Of a stretch of 64,000 nucleotides of DNA, positions 1 to 12,414 are shown piece after piece. The notes under the pieces were generated by a model. That model did not search any database, was not told the origin of the DNA, and worked only from the letters and a program-made list of their open reading frames with translations. Source of the DNA: Owenia fusiformis. Taxonomy: Eukaryota > Annelida > Polychaeta > Sabellida > Oweniidae. Position 1 is the first letter of the stretch; every line of letters starts with the position of its first letter. The stretch spans positions 12,850,931 through 12,914,930 of the forward strand of contig CAIIXF020000003.1 of the NCBI GenBank assembly GCA_903813345.2, written 5' to 3'. A program made the translations under genes and the position numbers.

Positions 1-3000
1 TTACATACTTTATACATTCAACTTCATCGACAACCGATACTTGTAGAGGCCCCGAGGTACCATGGTATTCTATAAATCAATTATAAACACACTGCAGAGC
101 TTCATCTATTAACAAGTTTCCATTTGAAATAAAAAGTACATATTTCTAGAAATTTCTTAAATCATTATGTACCTCTCATGAATGACTGAGCAAGTCTGAC
201 CATTATGAAAGGTGGTGAAATCAGCATTGTGCTGATTTTCATTGACACAGTACTGCTGACTGTGATTTTACCATATTTCATAATGGCCATGGTTGCACAG
301 GAATCAATGACAGTTACTTAATTATCTATGTACCGTTTGATTGAGAACAAACTAGACTTTGTATTGCTACCTTTGTATGTCCGAAGTATTGCTCAGGATT
401 CTGGTAATCTGACTTCCAAATTGGGTATGCGTTTTTACGGACACCCTGTAGTTAAGATAAGTTTCAACTTTACCCGGGCTACTTTAAAACTTACAATTAT
501 GAGACAATGTTCGTTTACTCTTTTAGATATATTTTTCTTACTTGATTTGCTTAGTTTGGGGTCAAGTTGCGTTTCAGATTTTTTGAAATATGGAAGTACG
601 TCTTTATAGCTCCACCCTGTGTTTCCCAGCTCTGCCCACATGTCATAGTCATATTTACTTCCACGTGTGTATTGCATGTAGTTATGTGCACTGCAACCTC
701 CCAGTAATTTGCCGCGTGTCCATTTACTTTGCTTCAAAAACATGTAAATGTGTATATACTACCAATAGTATATGAATCTACGTCAGACTATTCAACTTGA
801 GTTCTTCTGATAAAATGAGGATTTCAGCAAGGGAGCAAGGTTACATTGAGTTAACATGGGGTTGACTATTGACTTGGCGTCGGAATATAATCGTGTATTT
901 CACTATGAAGATACATACAAAATCCTTCAACTTTCTAGGAAAAACTTAAGTTGATCAAATATCAACAAGTACATTCATGTGGGGTAGTTTTGCTTCGAAT
1001 TCATTTTCAAGAGCAATAATATGGGTTATCTCTTGAAATCTATGATTAAAGTTATAAGGGTTTTTGAAATTTTAGGTTAGCTGTATGTGTACAAAAGAGT
1101 AAGTATGCAAATAAAACCACTCTTTGTTATTTTTCAAATGTTGCTTTTGTGAAAACTTACTGAAATCTAGAAATGATTACATTTACCTCGATGCCACCTG
1201 GCAGTGGGTAATCAGTTTCACCACCATGTGGCATAGAGACATAAAGACATGCAAAACTTTCCCCTAAACTTGATGATTATTATGAGTGATTAATGAAGTA
1301 TGAATGATTAATAGACTTTAAGGATAAATTCATCTAAAGTATGCAGATCTATAAAATAGGATCACGCTCTCTATTTTGAATATTTAAAGATGCATTATGT
1401 CATAGGTTTCTCACCTAGACAATCAATGATGTCCTATTGTCACTGCTCATATAATATCTCACATACCATGGATATATCTTGAGAATAACTTTTGGGTATA
1501 CCTGTATTATTGCCGAAATATCGGAAATAATCAACAGAACAACCAAACTCTGAAACTCCAGAATTACTAACACAACCGATTCCTCGGCTAGCGAGGGGAA
1601 TCCCCATTGAGTCAAACAAGCGCCCACAAGCGCCTTGAACCAGGCAGCCAATCAGGTTTATGATAAACAAATTCAACGACCAATCAGATAACAGGAGGCC
1701 TTTCCCGGTATATTCAAACTTCAGATTGAATTAATTTCTTCGAAAATAATTAGATCGGCCAGCACAATCGCAAAATTAACACTGAAAGAGTAAAATAAAT
1801 AAATGGGTATATAAATGTATGTGGTGAAACTCAATATGCAAAAAAGTCCAGAGGGGTCTTGATTGTGCTATCCTATATTGAAAGGCAGACAAGATTATTT
1901 CTAGTTTAATTATATCATAAAGAATTCATTAAAAACGGGTAGATTTTAAAAATATGAATTTCATAACATTTACCGAGTTTTCCAAGCCTTTGCAACAGTG
2001 TTTCTGTGGAACTGTTTTGTATTCCCAGTCCATGCTGGTCCGTTGAACAAGCTTGGTGCCCAATGGCGCCTTTGTGAGGGAGTTTGATGCTTCTCCAGCT
2101 TCTAGGAGCAACACTTTGGTGTTTGGGTCTTCTGACAGTCTACTTGCTACGACAGCACCTGCTGATCCTGCTCCAACTGTAATAATACAGGGAAAATCAT
2201 TTTGTTCTGCATAAAACCCGAAATGGGTTTCAATCAATTTAACTCTCCTGACTAATGGGTTAGTCTGCTTTTATATCTTTCTGTCTGTGAATTTTGGAAT
2301 CAATGATATAGTGACAAGTTGCTCTTGTTCCATTAAAATTCATTCTGCAATCTATCATTCGTATTTTTGTTATAAACAGTAACCCCCCTATCACACCAAA
2401 CTAGTTCTTACCCATTCTTGCCAGTCCTACGAAAACGTCGTAAAACGGGCTCAATCTGGCTGTGGTCGGGAAATATGTCTGAAATAATTAGCTTCTTCGT
2501 TCTTAAACAGTCTTCAATACGTCCATCTCGTTCGAAGTTCGTTCAGGTCGCACCACATCGGTGTGCAACGTCGTAGAACGCGTCCATTAGTCTAGAAGGT
2601 CAATATGACCTGATTACAGAACGGTATGGTCGCCATCGAATTTTGAATCGATTCAAAATCACATTCCCGTCTGAGAACGTTCATAAAGTTCGTAAATAGA
2701 CCTTAGAAAGTTGCAGCTACGTCCATTCCGTTCGCACACAGTTTAAAACCAGTTTTGAACAACGCAGTGGCAACTTGTTTAGTGTGATAGCTATATTTTT
2801 GCTAACTCGTTCATAAGTAGTGTTAAATACGTTCTTAATCAGTTTAAACCCGTTTGCAATTAGTTCTACCTCGTTCTCAACACGTCATCAGACAGTCAAC
2901 TCGTTGTTAAAACGTCCCTAGTAGGATTGAAGTACGACGGTTCCGTTCGTAGTACGTCCAGCTCGTCGTTAGTACGTTGTCACTCGTTCTAATTGTAGAA

Positions 3001-3711
3001 CATGACGACCACGAGAATATTTTGAGCATTGTCTAAGTTCTAGAGGACCTACCCGTTCGAGTACGTTCGATGACGTTTGTAAATAGATCCCAAACGGTTC
3101 TTAGTAGGTCCAATCTGTTCGTACACAGTTGAAGCCCGTTTTCGAGAACGTAGTGAGAACTAGTTTGGTGTGATAGTAGGGTTAGTAAAGTTAAAACATT
3201 TAAAAATGAGCCTCTCCATATTAGAAGGCAGCTGGCGCACCATCTACGGGGATTTATGAAAGCATGTCTCATTGCGACATTGCAACTAGGAAACGCACCA
3301 TTTTACCCAATCTTTACTAAATACGATAATCGAAATTACTTCCGTCAATCGTAGCACCGGCGGATTCAGAAGCTACCAAGGGGGGGGGGGGGATTTCAAG
3401 TCAAGTAGAAAAATTTCCGCATGTTAAAAATTTGGGCCCTTAAAACCAGAATTTGGGCCTTAGTTTTTAAAATATAAGGCCCATTTTGGTAAAAAAAAAA
3501 CATTTATTGAGGCCCTACAAAACCTTTGGGGCCCCGTTTCCACCCCTGGATCCGCCAGTGCGTTTTACCGGGCGTTTTACTTACCCACAATATAGTCATA
3601 CTCCTCATCTAGTACATCTTGTATTTTTGAATTAATGTCAACAACGTTTTCCTTTATAAAATAGAGGTAAACTGCTACAAGAACGATGATACATGACAAA
3701 CTCTGAAACAT
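1..3711 (-). CDS. GMC oxidoreductase copy A (5' part, runs off left edge)
   Basis: This is the N-terminal part of a flavin-dependent glucose-methanol-choline oxidoreductase. Exons on the minus strand are 3585-3711, 1974-2176, 542-758 and 1-69 (partial). All junctions have GT-AG ends and the phases join without a stop. Exon 1 gives a hydrophobic leader ([18 protein letters not shown]), probably a signal peptide or anchor. The exon 1/2 junction builds the FAD-binding [12 protein letters not shown] loop, followed by VLLLEAGE. Exon 3 carries the GMC signature-1 region ([15 protein letters not shown]). Exon 4 starts [10 protein letters not shown]. Exons 1-3 have the same lengths (127, 203 and 217 nt) as those of the complete copy at 15359-26211, so the two are recent tandem paralogues. 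The intron 1 and intron 2 insertions differ from copy B. Exon 5 onward lies outside the window, so it cannot be said whether copy A is intact. Confidence 0.85.
1384..1874. mobile_element. MITE of the TTAAAGATGC family, copy 1
   Basis: The left end reads TTAAAGATGCATTATGTCAT. The same family occurs at 42554 (truncated) and at 54896-55283, where both ends resemble TTAAAGA..C.AT.CCATAGG in inverted orientation. Duplicate copy B lacks it: the ATTTTGAATATTTA flank near 25250 runs straight into ATATTGAAAGGCAG. The insertion therefore post-dates the segmental duplication, or was lost from B. The right end looks truncated relative to the 54.9 kb copy. Confidence 0.7.
2380..3185. mobile_element. TIR element with CTATCACACCAAACTAGTTC ends
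   Basis: Terminal inverted repeats of about 30 bp begin near 2382 (ACCCCCCTATCACACC...) and end near 3183 (...GGTGTGATAGTAGGGT), with TA on each outer side. The interior is rich in ACGTTC/GTTCGT words. It also contains a second copy of the right end at about 2725-2790 (TTAGTGTGATAGC), suggesting a nested or composite element. The duplicate region near 25762 has no insertion. A solo fragment of the same end lies near 30235-30275. No coding capacity is visible. Confidence 0.65.
3354..3561. mobile_element. hAT-like short element (GGCGGATC ends, G-run), in copy A
   Basis: It begins CACCGGCGGATTCAG, carries a long poly-G run near 3380-3392 and a GGGCC-rich interior, and ends GGATCCGCCAGTG. This inverted GGCGGATCC end pattern is typical of hAT-type MITEs. 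The same element sits at the equivalent place in copy B (about 25828-26019), so it predates the duplication. Confidence 0.55.
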
Positions 3712-5402
3712 TGTAAAGCTGTGCAACGTCTACTGCCTGGATAGGTTACTGTACATCGGCCAGCGTTACTTTGAATTGTATTTTAAGTGTTATATGTAAA
3801 TGATTTACTCAATATGAGGTTAGCTGTGTCTGAACCGTTCCGTCAAGTATACTCTAGTAGGTCTGGTAAATCGGTACAGTAAACCTTTTGAAAACCAGGC
3901 ACTCTTAGTAAATAACTAGAACATTCTTCAAGTTTTTATATATCATATGATAACTTCTGCTCAGGTTGGTTGTATAGCTGTACAGTATGTTTTTGTTTTC
4001 TTCATCTTTGAACCAGTACACATTTTCTTGAATTGATATTTTTATGTCTTTAAGACAAGGAGAATTGTCAGCCATAATTTAAACTCGACTTTCCGTTGCC
4101 TGCAATGGAACAATTTAGAATAATATCTCTATAAAGTTCATCTTTTGACCACACATTTCATTTGAAGATGAGGATTGTGGGTATATAATATTCAAACCCC
4201 AGTAGTAGTACTTGTTTTCAACTATGGGTGATTGATACCAATTTGATACCCCGGGATGGATACACGGTAGTCAACGGAAGAACGAGTTTGAATAATGGAT
4301 GCCGATCATCCTCGACGTTACATATGTTACGAAGTATCGGGGTTACATTTACAATCTGACCTGAGTTTACAATTCGAGATTTTTTTACAAATAATGGGAG
4401 CGCATTTATAGTTGGCATCCAAATATTAACTCAAACCGAGGGCGGAATGAAGTAAAGCAGTTGCGGATCCATGGGGGGGGGGGCTCTTTGGTTTTAGGCC
4501 TTTATTAGGCTATTTTATCAAAAAATGGGCCTTACTATTTCTCAATCTTTGGTTTTAGGGGCCCAAAATTGTTTTACCCGCTAGCGCGGACATTTTTTTC
4601 CAGACTCAAAATTTCTTGATCCGCCACTGGTACATGTAATAACTTGACAAAGTAGTTCTAGACAAGAAGAGATTGGTGTTGACCTTACCGTACAACAATT
4701 GATGCCAAGGGTTGGAAATAAATCATAATCGTTAATGCTAGAAAAAGTAAATCGTAAAATCTGAACTTTGGCTTGCTTGTATACACATGCGGTGAACAAG
4801 TTAAAAGAGCAGTGTTTGCTTTAATTTGCGAATAATCATGCGTATTTGGGAGTTCACGTTTTGAGAGAATTTATACGTACAAGTGTAATCATCTATAACT
4901 TCCAAGACTGTTCATGTTTTAATTGTTTTCCTCGGACCTAATTAGACATACAACTACCTTCCTAATATATTCATACTCATTCGGCCAAAAATGTAATATC
5001 CTTCCAGAAAGGATCTGATAGAACGCCGTGATCTCTCATCTTAGCTTCCTAATTGTTTTCCGATGTTTTGATACTATTTGGTAATTTTATATCTGTACGA
5101 GACCCAATATCAAAAAGACAGCAAAAAGTGTTTCTTTGCCAATAGCATGTATCCATTTTGCCAAACATTGTTTTGATGTTAAAAGTATTGTCTATCAATT
5201 TTTTATTATGTCACATAATGCCTTTAAAATTAAACTTGAAATGCATTTCTCAGATAAATCTTTTAAAAGCTACATCATAGTTTATGCTTCAAATCGTTGA
5301 GTTTACTTCAATATTTGACAACGTACATTTAAGTGTATACCCCTAAATTTTGTCACTGTACGTTGTCGATGATTAGGCGTGATATATAGTGTATGTTTTC
5401 AG
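3712..5402. other. GMC-upstream region, no gene seen
   Basis: This is the presumed promoter and 5' flank of GMC copy A, duplicated at 26212-30133 up to about 4981. It holds one hAT-like short element (4458-4630). No exon with clear splice signals was found on the plus strand here that could supply the missing 5' exons of the membrane-protein gene at 5403. Confidence 0.5.
4458..4630. mobile_element. hAT-like short element, second copy
   Basis: It starts CAGTTGCGGATCCATGGGGG and ends TTGATCCGCCACTG, with a GGCCTTTATTAGG interior. Its counterpart in duplicate B is about 28606-28865. Confidence 0.5.
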
Positions 5403-7245
5403 ACAATTCAGAAGGCATCCCCAAGGAAATCATTAGCGTGAAGGCAACTGAGATGGAATATGTCACAATGACAATCGTCATGGCAATAGTCGGCGTCCTC
5501 ATGATCACAATTTCTGTATTCGTCATGATGGTAAGAGATCCAAAATCAAAACAAATCTCGTGTATGCCACGATCGCACCCTCCTGACGAAATATCGAAAA
5601 AACTGGCGATCGCACCCCCTGACTGAAATCTGGCTACGACCATGAAAATGATATTATTTTTGTCTCAATGAACTTTTCCATGAGGTTCATGAACAGAAAC
5701 CTCATAAAGTTATATCCGAACGAGTCCCTTTTGTAAATCAGTTGTTTCAACCATCGTGATAGTAAGAAGACAATGGTTAAGATTATTATTTAATACTCAT
5801 ACTAAATATTTTACAATTGTATTTGATGGCCATATAACACAAATAAAGCTAAATTTTTATAGCCCAGTGTCCGTTAATTTAAATGACCACCAATGTTCTT
5901 CTTGACGCATGTCCATTATTACTTAAAGTCTTTTATGATCAATGTCATTGGTGTCCCTTATTGATAAACGGATCTAAAGTTCCTAAACATGAAGGCCGAG
6001 ACTTTATATAGTTTTTATCTTCACTTTATTTTCTAATTTTCAATTGTACAAAGTTCTACATAATTCCATTTCTTCAGATCTTAAACATTCCTCCACTTTT
6101 CAAACCCATCTTACTTTTCTATCTTGTCCTCTCTAACCTGTTCTTACCTTTCTTAAAAGCCACAGTCCTTTTTGTGGCCCCTGTCTCATTTGTACACATT
6201 TTATACCCAGACATTTAGTCTACTAAACTGATATTGACTTTCAAACTGCGCTTTGCCTCTAAGGTTATAGATTCTGTTTCTCAAGACGTTTTGCCTCACC
6301 ATTTACAGCCGAATTCCACAAGAGGTACTTTCCCACTTCTGTAGAAGGTCTCCCAAAATAGATTACACACAAACTGCTAAGAATTACATTGCATAAATCA
6401 ACCTCCTTTGGAATGCAATGTGGAAGAGATTCTGTGAGAAGATTGTTTACATAATGTCTGGAACGAGCCCGACATATCCCATCATACTTCTTAAGAAACA
6501 CGGTTAGTTACATGGATACAATAACATTCAAGACAAGGAACAAGTACCTCGTGTGGAAGCAAACTTACTTTTCCTTATGATATGAACGATGCTTTGCATG
6601 ATTTCTAAGGCTGGAGAGGGGTTCCTGATATTTCCGATCAATTTTGATCACCATTGAGAAGAATACATGACTAATATATGCCTCACGTCTGTTATCAGTT
6701 TGACTTTAGTATAATTAATTCTCTGTGACATTGAGACACTATCCTTGTAATTGTAACATTTATATTTTCAGATCCTCTTCCGGAGACTTCACCAAACCAA
6801 AACCAAAAAGGAAAAGATCTTAGAGGTGAGAATATAACTAAATACTAACCGTAATTAATAAAGCTTTTAAAGATATTTTTATGTTCTATCTCGTCAAATA
6901 TGCGCAAACAGCATAAACCGAGGCTTTGGTGAGTTGTCCAATGGGGAAGGAGTTGCCTTTTTAAGGAGTGTGCGGTGTGATGCTGAATCTGGATTCCTCT
7001 GATCAGGTCAAGGTCAGATTATATGGTAAATGACAGAATATGATTGAACTAGCACGTGTAAATCTTTTGAATCTTATCTGTTTCAGACGATGGTGAGGGA
7101 TCATCTGAATTTAAACCTCTATTCCGATCTTCCAACTCTACCCAAGGTGCACACGTTTGCGACACCATACGACAACGCTACTGAAGAAAATAAGATCAAC
7201 AAGATCACTCACGATGCCAATGAAAAGAGTACCAGTATTGCATAA
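5403..7245 (+). CDS. Last three exons of an unidentified single-pass membrane protein
   Basis: Three exons in phase were read by splice signals. 5403-5530 follows TTTTCAG and ends before GTAAGA. 6772-6825 follows TTTTCAG and ends before GTGAGA. 7087-7245 follows TTTCAG and ends with TAA. The first gives a short acidic juxtamembrane stretch (DNSEGIPKEIISVKATEME), then a hydrophobic segment of about 23 residues (MTIVMAIVGVLMITISVFVM), a good transmembrane helix. The second gives a basic stop-transfer tail (ILFRRLHQTKTKKEKILE), and the third a 52-residue polar cytoplasmic tail ending KSTSIA. The topology suggests a type I membrane protein. The ectodomain exons are not found: the first exon starts in mid-codon, and 3712-5402 shows no partner. 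I do not recognise the family. It may be a 3' fragment isolated by rearrangement. AATAAA at 7802-7807 is a possible poly(A) signal. Confidence 0.5.
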
Positions 7246-7876
7246 ACATTATAACATCGACGACCACATAGTCACGGACCCGGGGTCGCGGAACCACTCT
7301 ATAACAATCATGTATCATCTACCAGTATATATAAAACTAAGTCGCATTTCATTATCACATTCAGACACTTAGTGTAACTATTACATGTAGACACCAAGTG
7401 TAACTACAATGCAGTATGTAATTCAGGCACTATGTGTAACTATAACATTTAGACACAATGTATAACATCTAGACACGATGGATTTATAATCAAACACATA
7501 CTCTTGATGGTGCTGCTCCGGTATGCCGCCTATATTTCCGTGAAGTGACATGAATGCCCATTCCGACAAAATAGATCCCGTACATATATTTCCTGATGCA
7601 TCTCACTTCACGGGGGTATTATTCCATAACTTTAATTCGTATCAACTGTCATGTAATCAACAAAAAGCTTTTCAAAAGCGAGCTTGTGGAATATATTTTG
7701 TATTTATGATTATATATATAGAGCCTAATTTATTATGCGTGTTTTAATTGTTCACAAATACAAATACGTATCACGTTTTCTTAAATATGAGTTAAACATA
7801 AAATAAAATGTTGTATCATATAATCGCCTTTGACGGTTCATTTAATTGAGCTAAAATTGGAAGATATTACACATTC
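7246..7876. other. 3' flank of the membrane-protein exons
   Basis: No gene is seen. A short degenerate tandem repeat lies at about 7365-7480 (ACAC.AGTGTAACTA-type units, four or five copies). An AATAAA lies at 7802-7807. Confidence 0.4.
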
Positions 7877-8492
7877 TTAAAGGGACATTCCTGGCCAGAC
7901 CATTTCTATCCTGAAATGGTAGCCTTAATCATATTTATGCTTTCCATATCTAGCAAAACATGGGAAAATGTTTTAATATTGTCAATATTGATCATTTACA
8001 AAATGTAGTGCTCATTTCCAGTAAGCTGCCATCTTTTAAGATTTCACTCAGGAAGTGATGTCATCAACTCACTCTCAACTTTCATGACCTTGCATATAAC
8101 AGTATAGGGAAGTGGCACAAAATCGCTTCTAGACAAGTGGTCCTTACTTTATGTACAAAAATGTCTTCAGAGCTTGTCAATTTAGAATAAAATAAGAGAC
8201 TCTTAAAAGGATTAAATAGTAGACAAATTTGAAAAATAATATTCAGCTGGTTTTGTAATGCTTTGTAACTCCTTGCCTAATATAATATACAAAGTTGAGA
8301 GTCGATGACATCACTTCCTGAGTGAAATCTTAAGAAGATGGCAGCCTACTGGAATTGAGCATTACATTTTTAAGTGACCAATGTTGACCATATTAAAACA
8401 TTTGTCCGTGTTCTGCTAAACATGGTAATTATATATATGGTTGTAGCTACCATATTAGGAGAGAGATGGTCTGGCAAGGAATATTCCTTTAA
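7877..8492. mobile_element. Foldback MITE with TTAAAGGGACATTCC ends
   Basis: The element is a long imperfect palindrome. It begins TTAAAGGGACATTCCTGGCC and ends TCTGGCAAGGAATATTCCTTTAA. Further paired blocks inside include TCAGGAAGTGATGTCATC against GATGACATCACTTCCTGA, and GCTGCCATCTT against AAGATGGCAGC. No coding capacity was seen. Confidence 0.75.
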
Positions 8493-9964
8493 GTAAAAAA
8501 TCGTATGGAATGATTTTACCATACTTATATACACGCTTTCGATAAGATTATGAAAGGTTAAAGGCTGAAATTTTATTCCGACGACTCTCTAGTTTTTGCC
8601 GTGAAGCTGCACTGACTTGTACATCGAATTATTACTCAATAGGTATCAGCTAACATTGCTCAAAAACTGTTTGAAAAAGCTCAACACCATAATAACTCGA
8701 CCCCCGTAATTTTGTTCTCAAGAAAAAATACTGAATGTAATAAAAACTGCAGTTTTGATTCCCAAATAGGGTCTTCAGTTATATTATATAAAATTTGTGA
8801 ATTTCAAACATATTCTCAAACATTTGTAAAAGACTCGACCCAAGAGGCGCTCCCGGTAATCAAGGAGAGGGGCACAATTTACTGCCCCCCCCCTCCGTTT
8901 CCGCCATTGAATCCTATGGTGTGTAACATATGCGACAATGACACGATTGCATCCAAATCCACCTTATGATCAACCCTCAACTCTTGGAAACAGACATCGC
9001 ACCTACATGTACTTACAATGGAAACAGGTGTCGCAAGTTCACGAGTCATGTTGAATTGTCACGGACAAAGACACATGTTGTCAAGCAGAACATTTTGACT
9101 GAAGTGCCATATTCCAAATAATAATCGATGTTCATCTCAATGCTTATTTTCATCGTTACGCCAATGCAGATACTAGTATTGAATGATATCATTTTCTACA
9201 AGTCAAGGCCTAATTCCGGGATCTGATCGGGAGTTGAGAGCGTGGATGTCCGGACTAATCAAATGCTAAATCTTAAGATGCAGTGGAAAATGCGAAACTG
9301 TGATAAAAATTTGGAACGTTGTAGGTGCAATAAAAATCGTCAGTCACTACAGTTTTGAAAAATGATTTTATTTTGATATGCAGTACTGTGTAGACAGATC
9401 ATACTGCCATCTTTCTATTAATTAAACGATCGATTTTTAATGGTTTTATCATTTTTATGTCACTACCCACATGGGCTTTAAAAGTCAGAGTGTTTTCGGG
9501 TTCGACATTTGACAGGCATTCGGCATCTGTAACAATTGTTACACCAATTCAAAGTGATGGCATATTCTCATGTTATGTTAATATCTGTTAACATTGCAGC
9601 AAAACGGACTCTATTGTGATGGTTATTGATTGATTGTGAGGAGTATAAAACTAAGAGACGAGACAATATTTATCTGCATGCAACAATATGATACTGCTGT
9701 TTTCAGAGTTCAGAATGGACTGCAACAGCATTCTGGAGCTAGTAGAGCTTGATAAGAGAACATGATATGCAGATCTATATATAGAATACTGCTAGTAACT
9801 CGGCAATGCAATATCGAACAGTACATAGCAATTGTAGATATTGCTGGAAAATAAAACAAGCTATTCTAACAACGCACTTGCAACGCAGTTCAACTAGGAT
9901 ATTACAGAATATATAAGGTATGTCATCCATTATTATCCCTACATACAGACTGAAACGCTATGTA
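8493..9964. other. Intergenic stretch without a recognisable gene
   Basis: AT-rich DNA with no supported exon. Long C and purine runs occur near 8882-8890. A TATAAAA at about 9645 has no open frame worth calling downstream. Confidence 0.5.
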
Positions 9965-11023
9965 CAGGGTGTTCCAAAAGTAACAGGACTGGTGCTGGCA
10001 TTTTGGTAAATATGCATTAATTGTCTTCAAAATTTCACATAATGTACTTTCATGTATCATTACTTAAACTGCAAAGTTTTGACAAATTATATGAAACTAG
10101 GGGAGAGTTATGGTTGCTATGGTAACATGACATCACAATACCCGGGGCAACATTCCACGCAGAAAGTTACATTAAGACAGAAATGGACATTAAGCATTTT
10201 GTACATCCCATATCAAAGTTGAAATGCAACAACTTGTGGGAATTACATTTGTTTTACATAATTTGATATTCCTATGTATCCTCTACTTTGAAAATAGGAT
10301 CCTATTTGGTCAGTAGAGGAGTAGCACTCTGTATCCATGACTCAAACACATGAGTGAACCCATTTAAGGACATGTCACGCATGGTCCATTGAACAACTTG
10401 GAGAAGGGCATTCTCATCTTTAAAGATATTACAGCACTGATTAGCATTCTATTCTCCATGTTAGTAAAAATTGGATGTTGCATGATCAGAAGAGTATGGC
10501 GCATGATTTTAGAGCTCAAGACCTAGCTCCTCTATAGCTGCATGGTCTTTAATGGTGACCTGCGGGCAGGCACTTTATCAAGGTGGATGACTGGCTTCAA
10601 ATTGGGTCTTTTCAAAAACACAACCATGTTCAGACTGTAATTCATAGTGATATTCCAGGAAATTGAATAAATATTATTATTATTATGAAATTATACTTGA
10701 ATCTGAGTTTTATAACAACACCTTCACAACAAAGCAATGAATAAAGTAAACAAAAAATGTTGTATTATAATAGGTGAATTAGATACTTTGTTCAGTAATA
10801 CAAAAATGTTGTTAGATATCACATTTTCAGGAAAAAGTTGCCCCGGGTATTGTGATGTCATGTTACTATAGTAACCACAACACTACCCGCATTTCATCAT
10901 TTTTTCTGAAACTATACTATTTTAGTTGCAATACTTCAAAGTACAATTTGTAAAAATTTGAAGACACTTGGTGCAAAATTGACAAAATGCCAGCACCAGT
11001 CCTGTTACTTTTGGAACACCCTG
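9965..11023. mobile_element. Mariner-type foldback element, CAGGGTGTTCC ends
   Basis: It starts CAGGGTGTTCCAAAAGTAAC and ends with its inverse, flanked by TA on both sides, as in Tc1/mariner insertions. Arms of roughly 150-200 bp pair, including ATGGTTGCTATGGTAACATG against ATGTTACTATAGTAACCAC and the CCCGGG blocks. No transposase frame was recognised inside. Confidence 0.8.
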
Positions 11024-11225
11024 TACTGTTTTTGTTAGTTAACATAAAGCTCGAAATGCCAGGTATATTGATGCAATTGTTGTCTGGCTCATGAACGAAT
11101 GTCAACAACATCGTTTCATACATAGTGCAAAAAGTGGGCGTGACATGCTTACAGCCATCATACAAAATAGCTGCGCGCTGTCTACTGGGGTTGGATACTA
11201 GCATCAAGGTTTAAACATTACTATA

Positions 11226-12023
11226 CAGGGTGTCCAATAAATAAGGTGAAAGATATTGTAACTTTCTTAATATTGCACCAATCTTGATGAAATTTTCAGA
11301 GTTTGTAGCCCAAACCTTTTTACCTTTATTCTATGAATTTGAAGCGTCTTCTATTTGATTGGCCAGAGTTGTGGTTGCTATAGCAACCGAAACAACAAAA
11401 AGGCGGGGCAAGTTTGTTTACGTCACAACTTTCTAAAACATATTTATTCTTTCTGATAGCTTTATTCATACTCCCAGGTCTATTACTAGTACTACCACAC
11501 ATACAATATAAAAACAGTCCTAAAGTCCCATTGTTATGAAAATAAGCTATATTCAACATAATGTCCATCTCTAGCTATACACTTCTTATGCCTCTTCACC
11601 CACTCTCTAAACACACTTTCGAACCAATTCTTGCCCATTTCCTGAAGTCTTTCGAAGACATGTGATCTGAGTTCACACACAGCTATGCTCACTAGTGAAA
11701 CTATTAGGGGACTGGGGCTACCCCTACTTGCACACCCCCCATATTCCCCAGACCTTGCACCCAATGACTTTTACTTATATGCAGAACTCAAGCATGACTT
11801 GAGGGGAAATCAATTTAGAAGCAACTTGCCCCGCAACTTACCCCGCCTTTTTGTTGTTTCGGTTGCTATAGCAACCACAACTCTAGCCAATCAAATAGAA
11901 GACGCTTCAAATTCACAGAATGAAGGTAAAAAAGTTTGGGCTATAAACTCTGAAAATTTCATTAAGATTGGTGCAATATTAAGAAAGTTACAATATCTTT
12001 CACCTTATTTATTGGACACCCTG
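11226..12023. mobile_element. Mariner-derived foldback element carrying transposase remnants
   Basis: It begins CAGGGTGTCCAATAAATAAG and ends with the exact inverse, with TA on both sides. Arms of about 200 bp pair. The centre holds two opposing transposase pieces. On plus (about 11685-11835) a peptide includes HPPYSPDLAPNDFYLY, the mariner block with the third catalytic Asp. On minus (about 11560-11680) the C-terminal part includes LQEMGKNWFESVF and GHYVE. Neither is complete, so this is a non-autonomous derivative. A sister copy is at 39277-40312. Confidence 0.85.
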
Positions 12024-12414
12024 TATATATAATATTCTGTAATCGTGTAACCTCAAAATCCTCATAGATTCATTATAGAAAATAAGTATTTAGGATATAA
12101 ACAGGGGGGGGGGGGGGGGTATTGACGTTTGTCAGTATGATGGCAAGGGGATGAGGTGATATCTATTTTTATTGATGGATCATTAAGCTATAGGCTTATT
12201 CCTTCGATAAGGTCATTGTAAGACAACAATTTACATGGGAATTTTTGAGAGGTGTCGGGGAGGCTCCCGGTGTTAATGTTTCCAAGATTTACAATGTTAA
12301 TGGATTAACTAATTGCAATGATAATATGATCATGAAATCACAATTCGCATTTGACTTCGTAGTTACTGCAAAGGTGTAATTTCAGAATAAAGATTCAACG
12401 GTGACGACAACAGT
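12024..12414. other. Upstream flank of the ankyrin gene
   Basis: It holds a pure G run of about 17 bases at 12104-12120 and otherwise unremarkable sequence. TTTCAG followed by an in-frame TAA at about 12385-12390 closes the frame upstream of the ATG at 12415. A 5'-UTR splice acceptor there is possible but unproven. Confidence 0.4.

Larger units (their letters stand above)
1..4981. repeat. Segmental duplication, copy A
   Basis: This stretch is closely similar, in the same orientation, to 23539-30133. Position 1 corresponds to 23539. The match includes GMC exons 1-4, their introns and about 1.3 kb upstream of the GMC start, and ends near the AACTACCTTCCTAATATA block (about 4981 here, 30133 in copy B). 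Material present only here: a MITE at about 1384-1874 and a TIR element plus flank at about 2380-3300. The duplication probably extends left of the window. Confidence 0.88.

Noticed and set aside
9640-9960. TATAAAA motif as a promoter
   Set aside because: No supported exon or gene follows, and the region is AT-rich.
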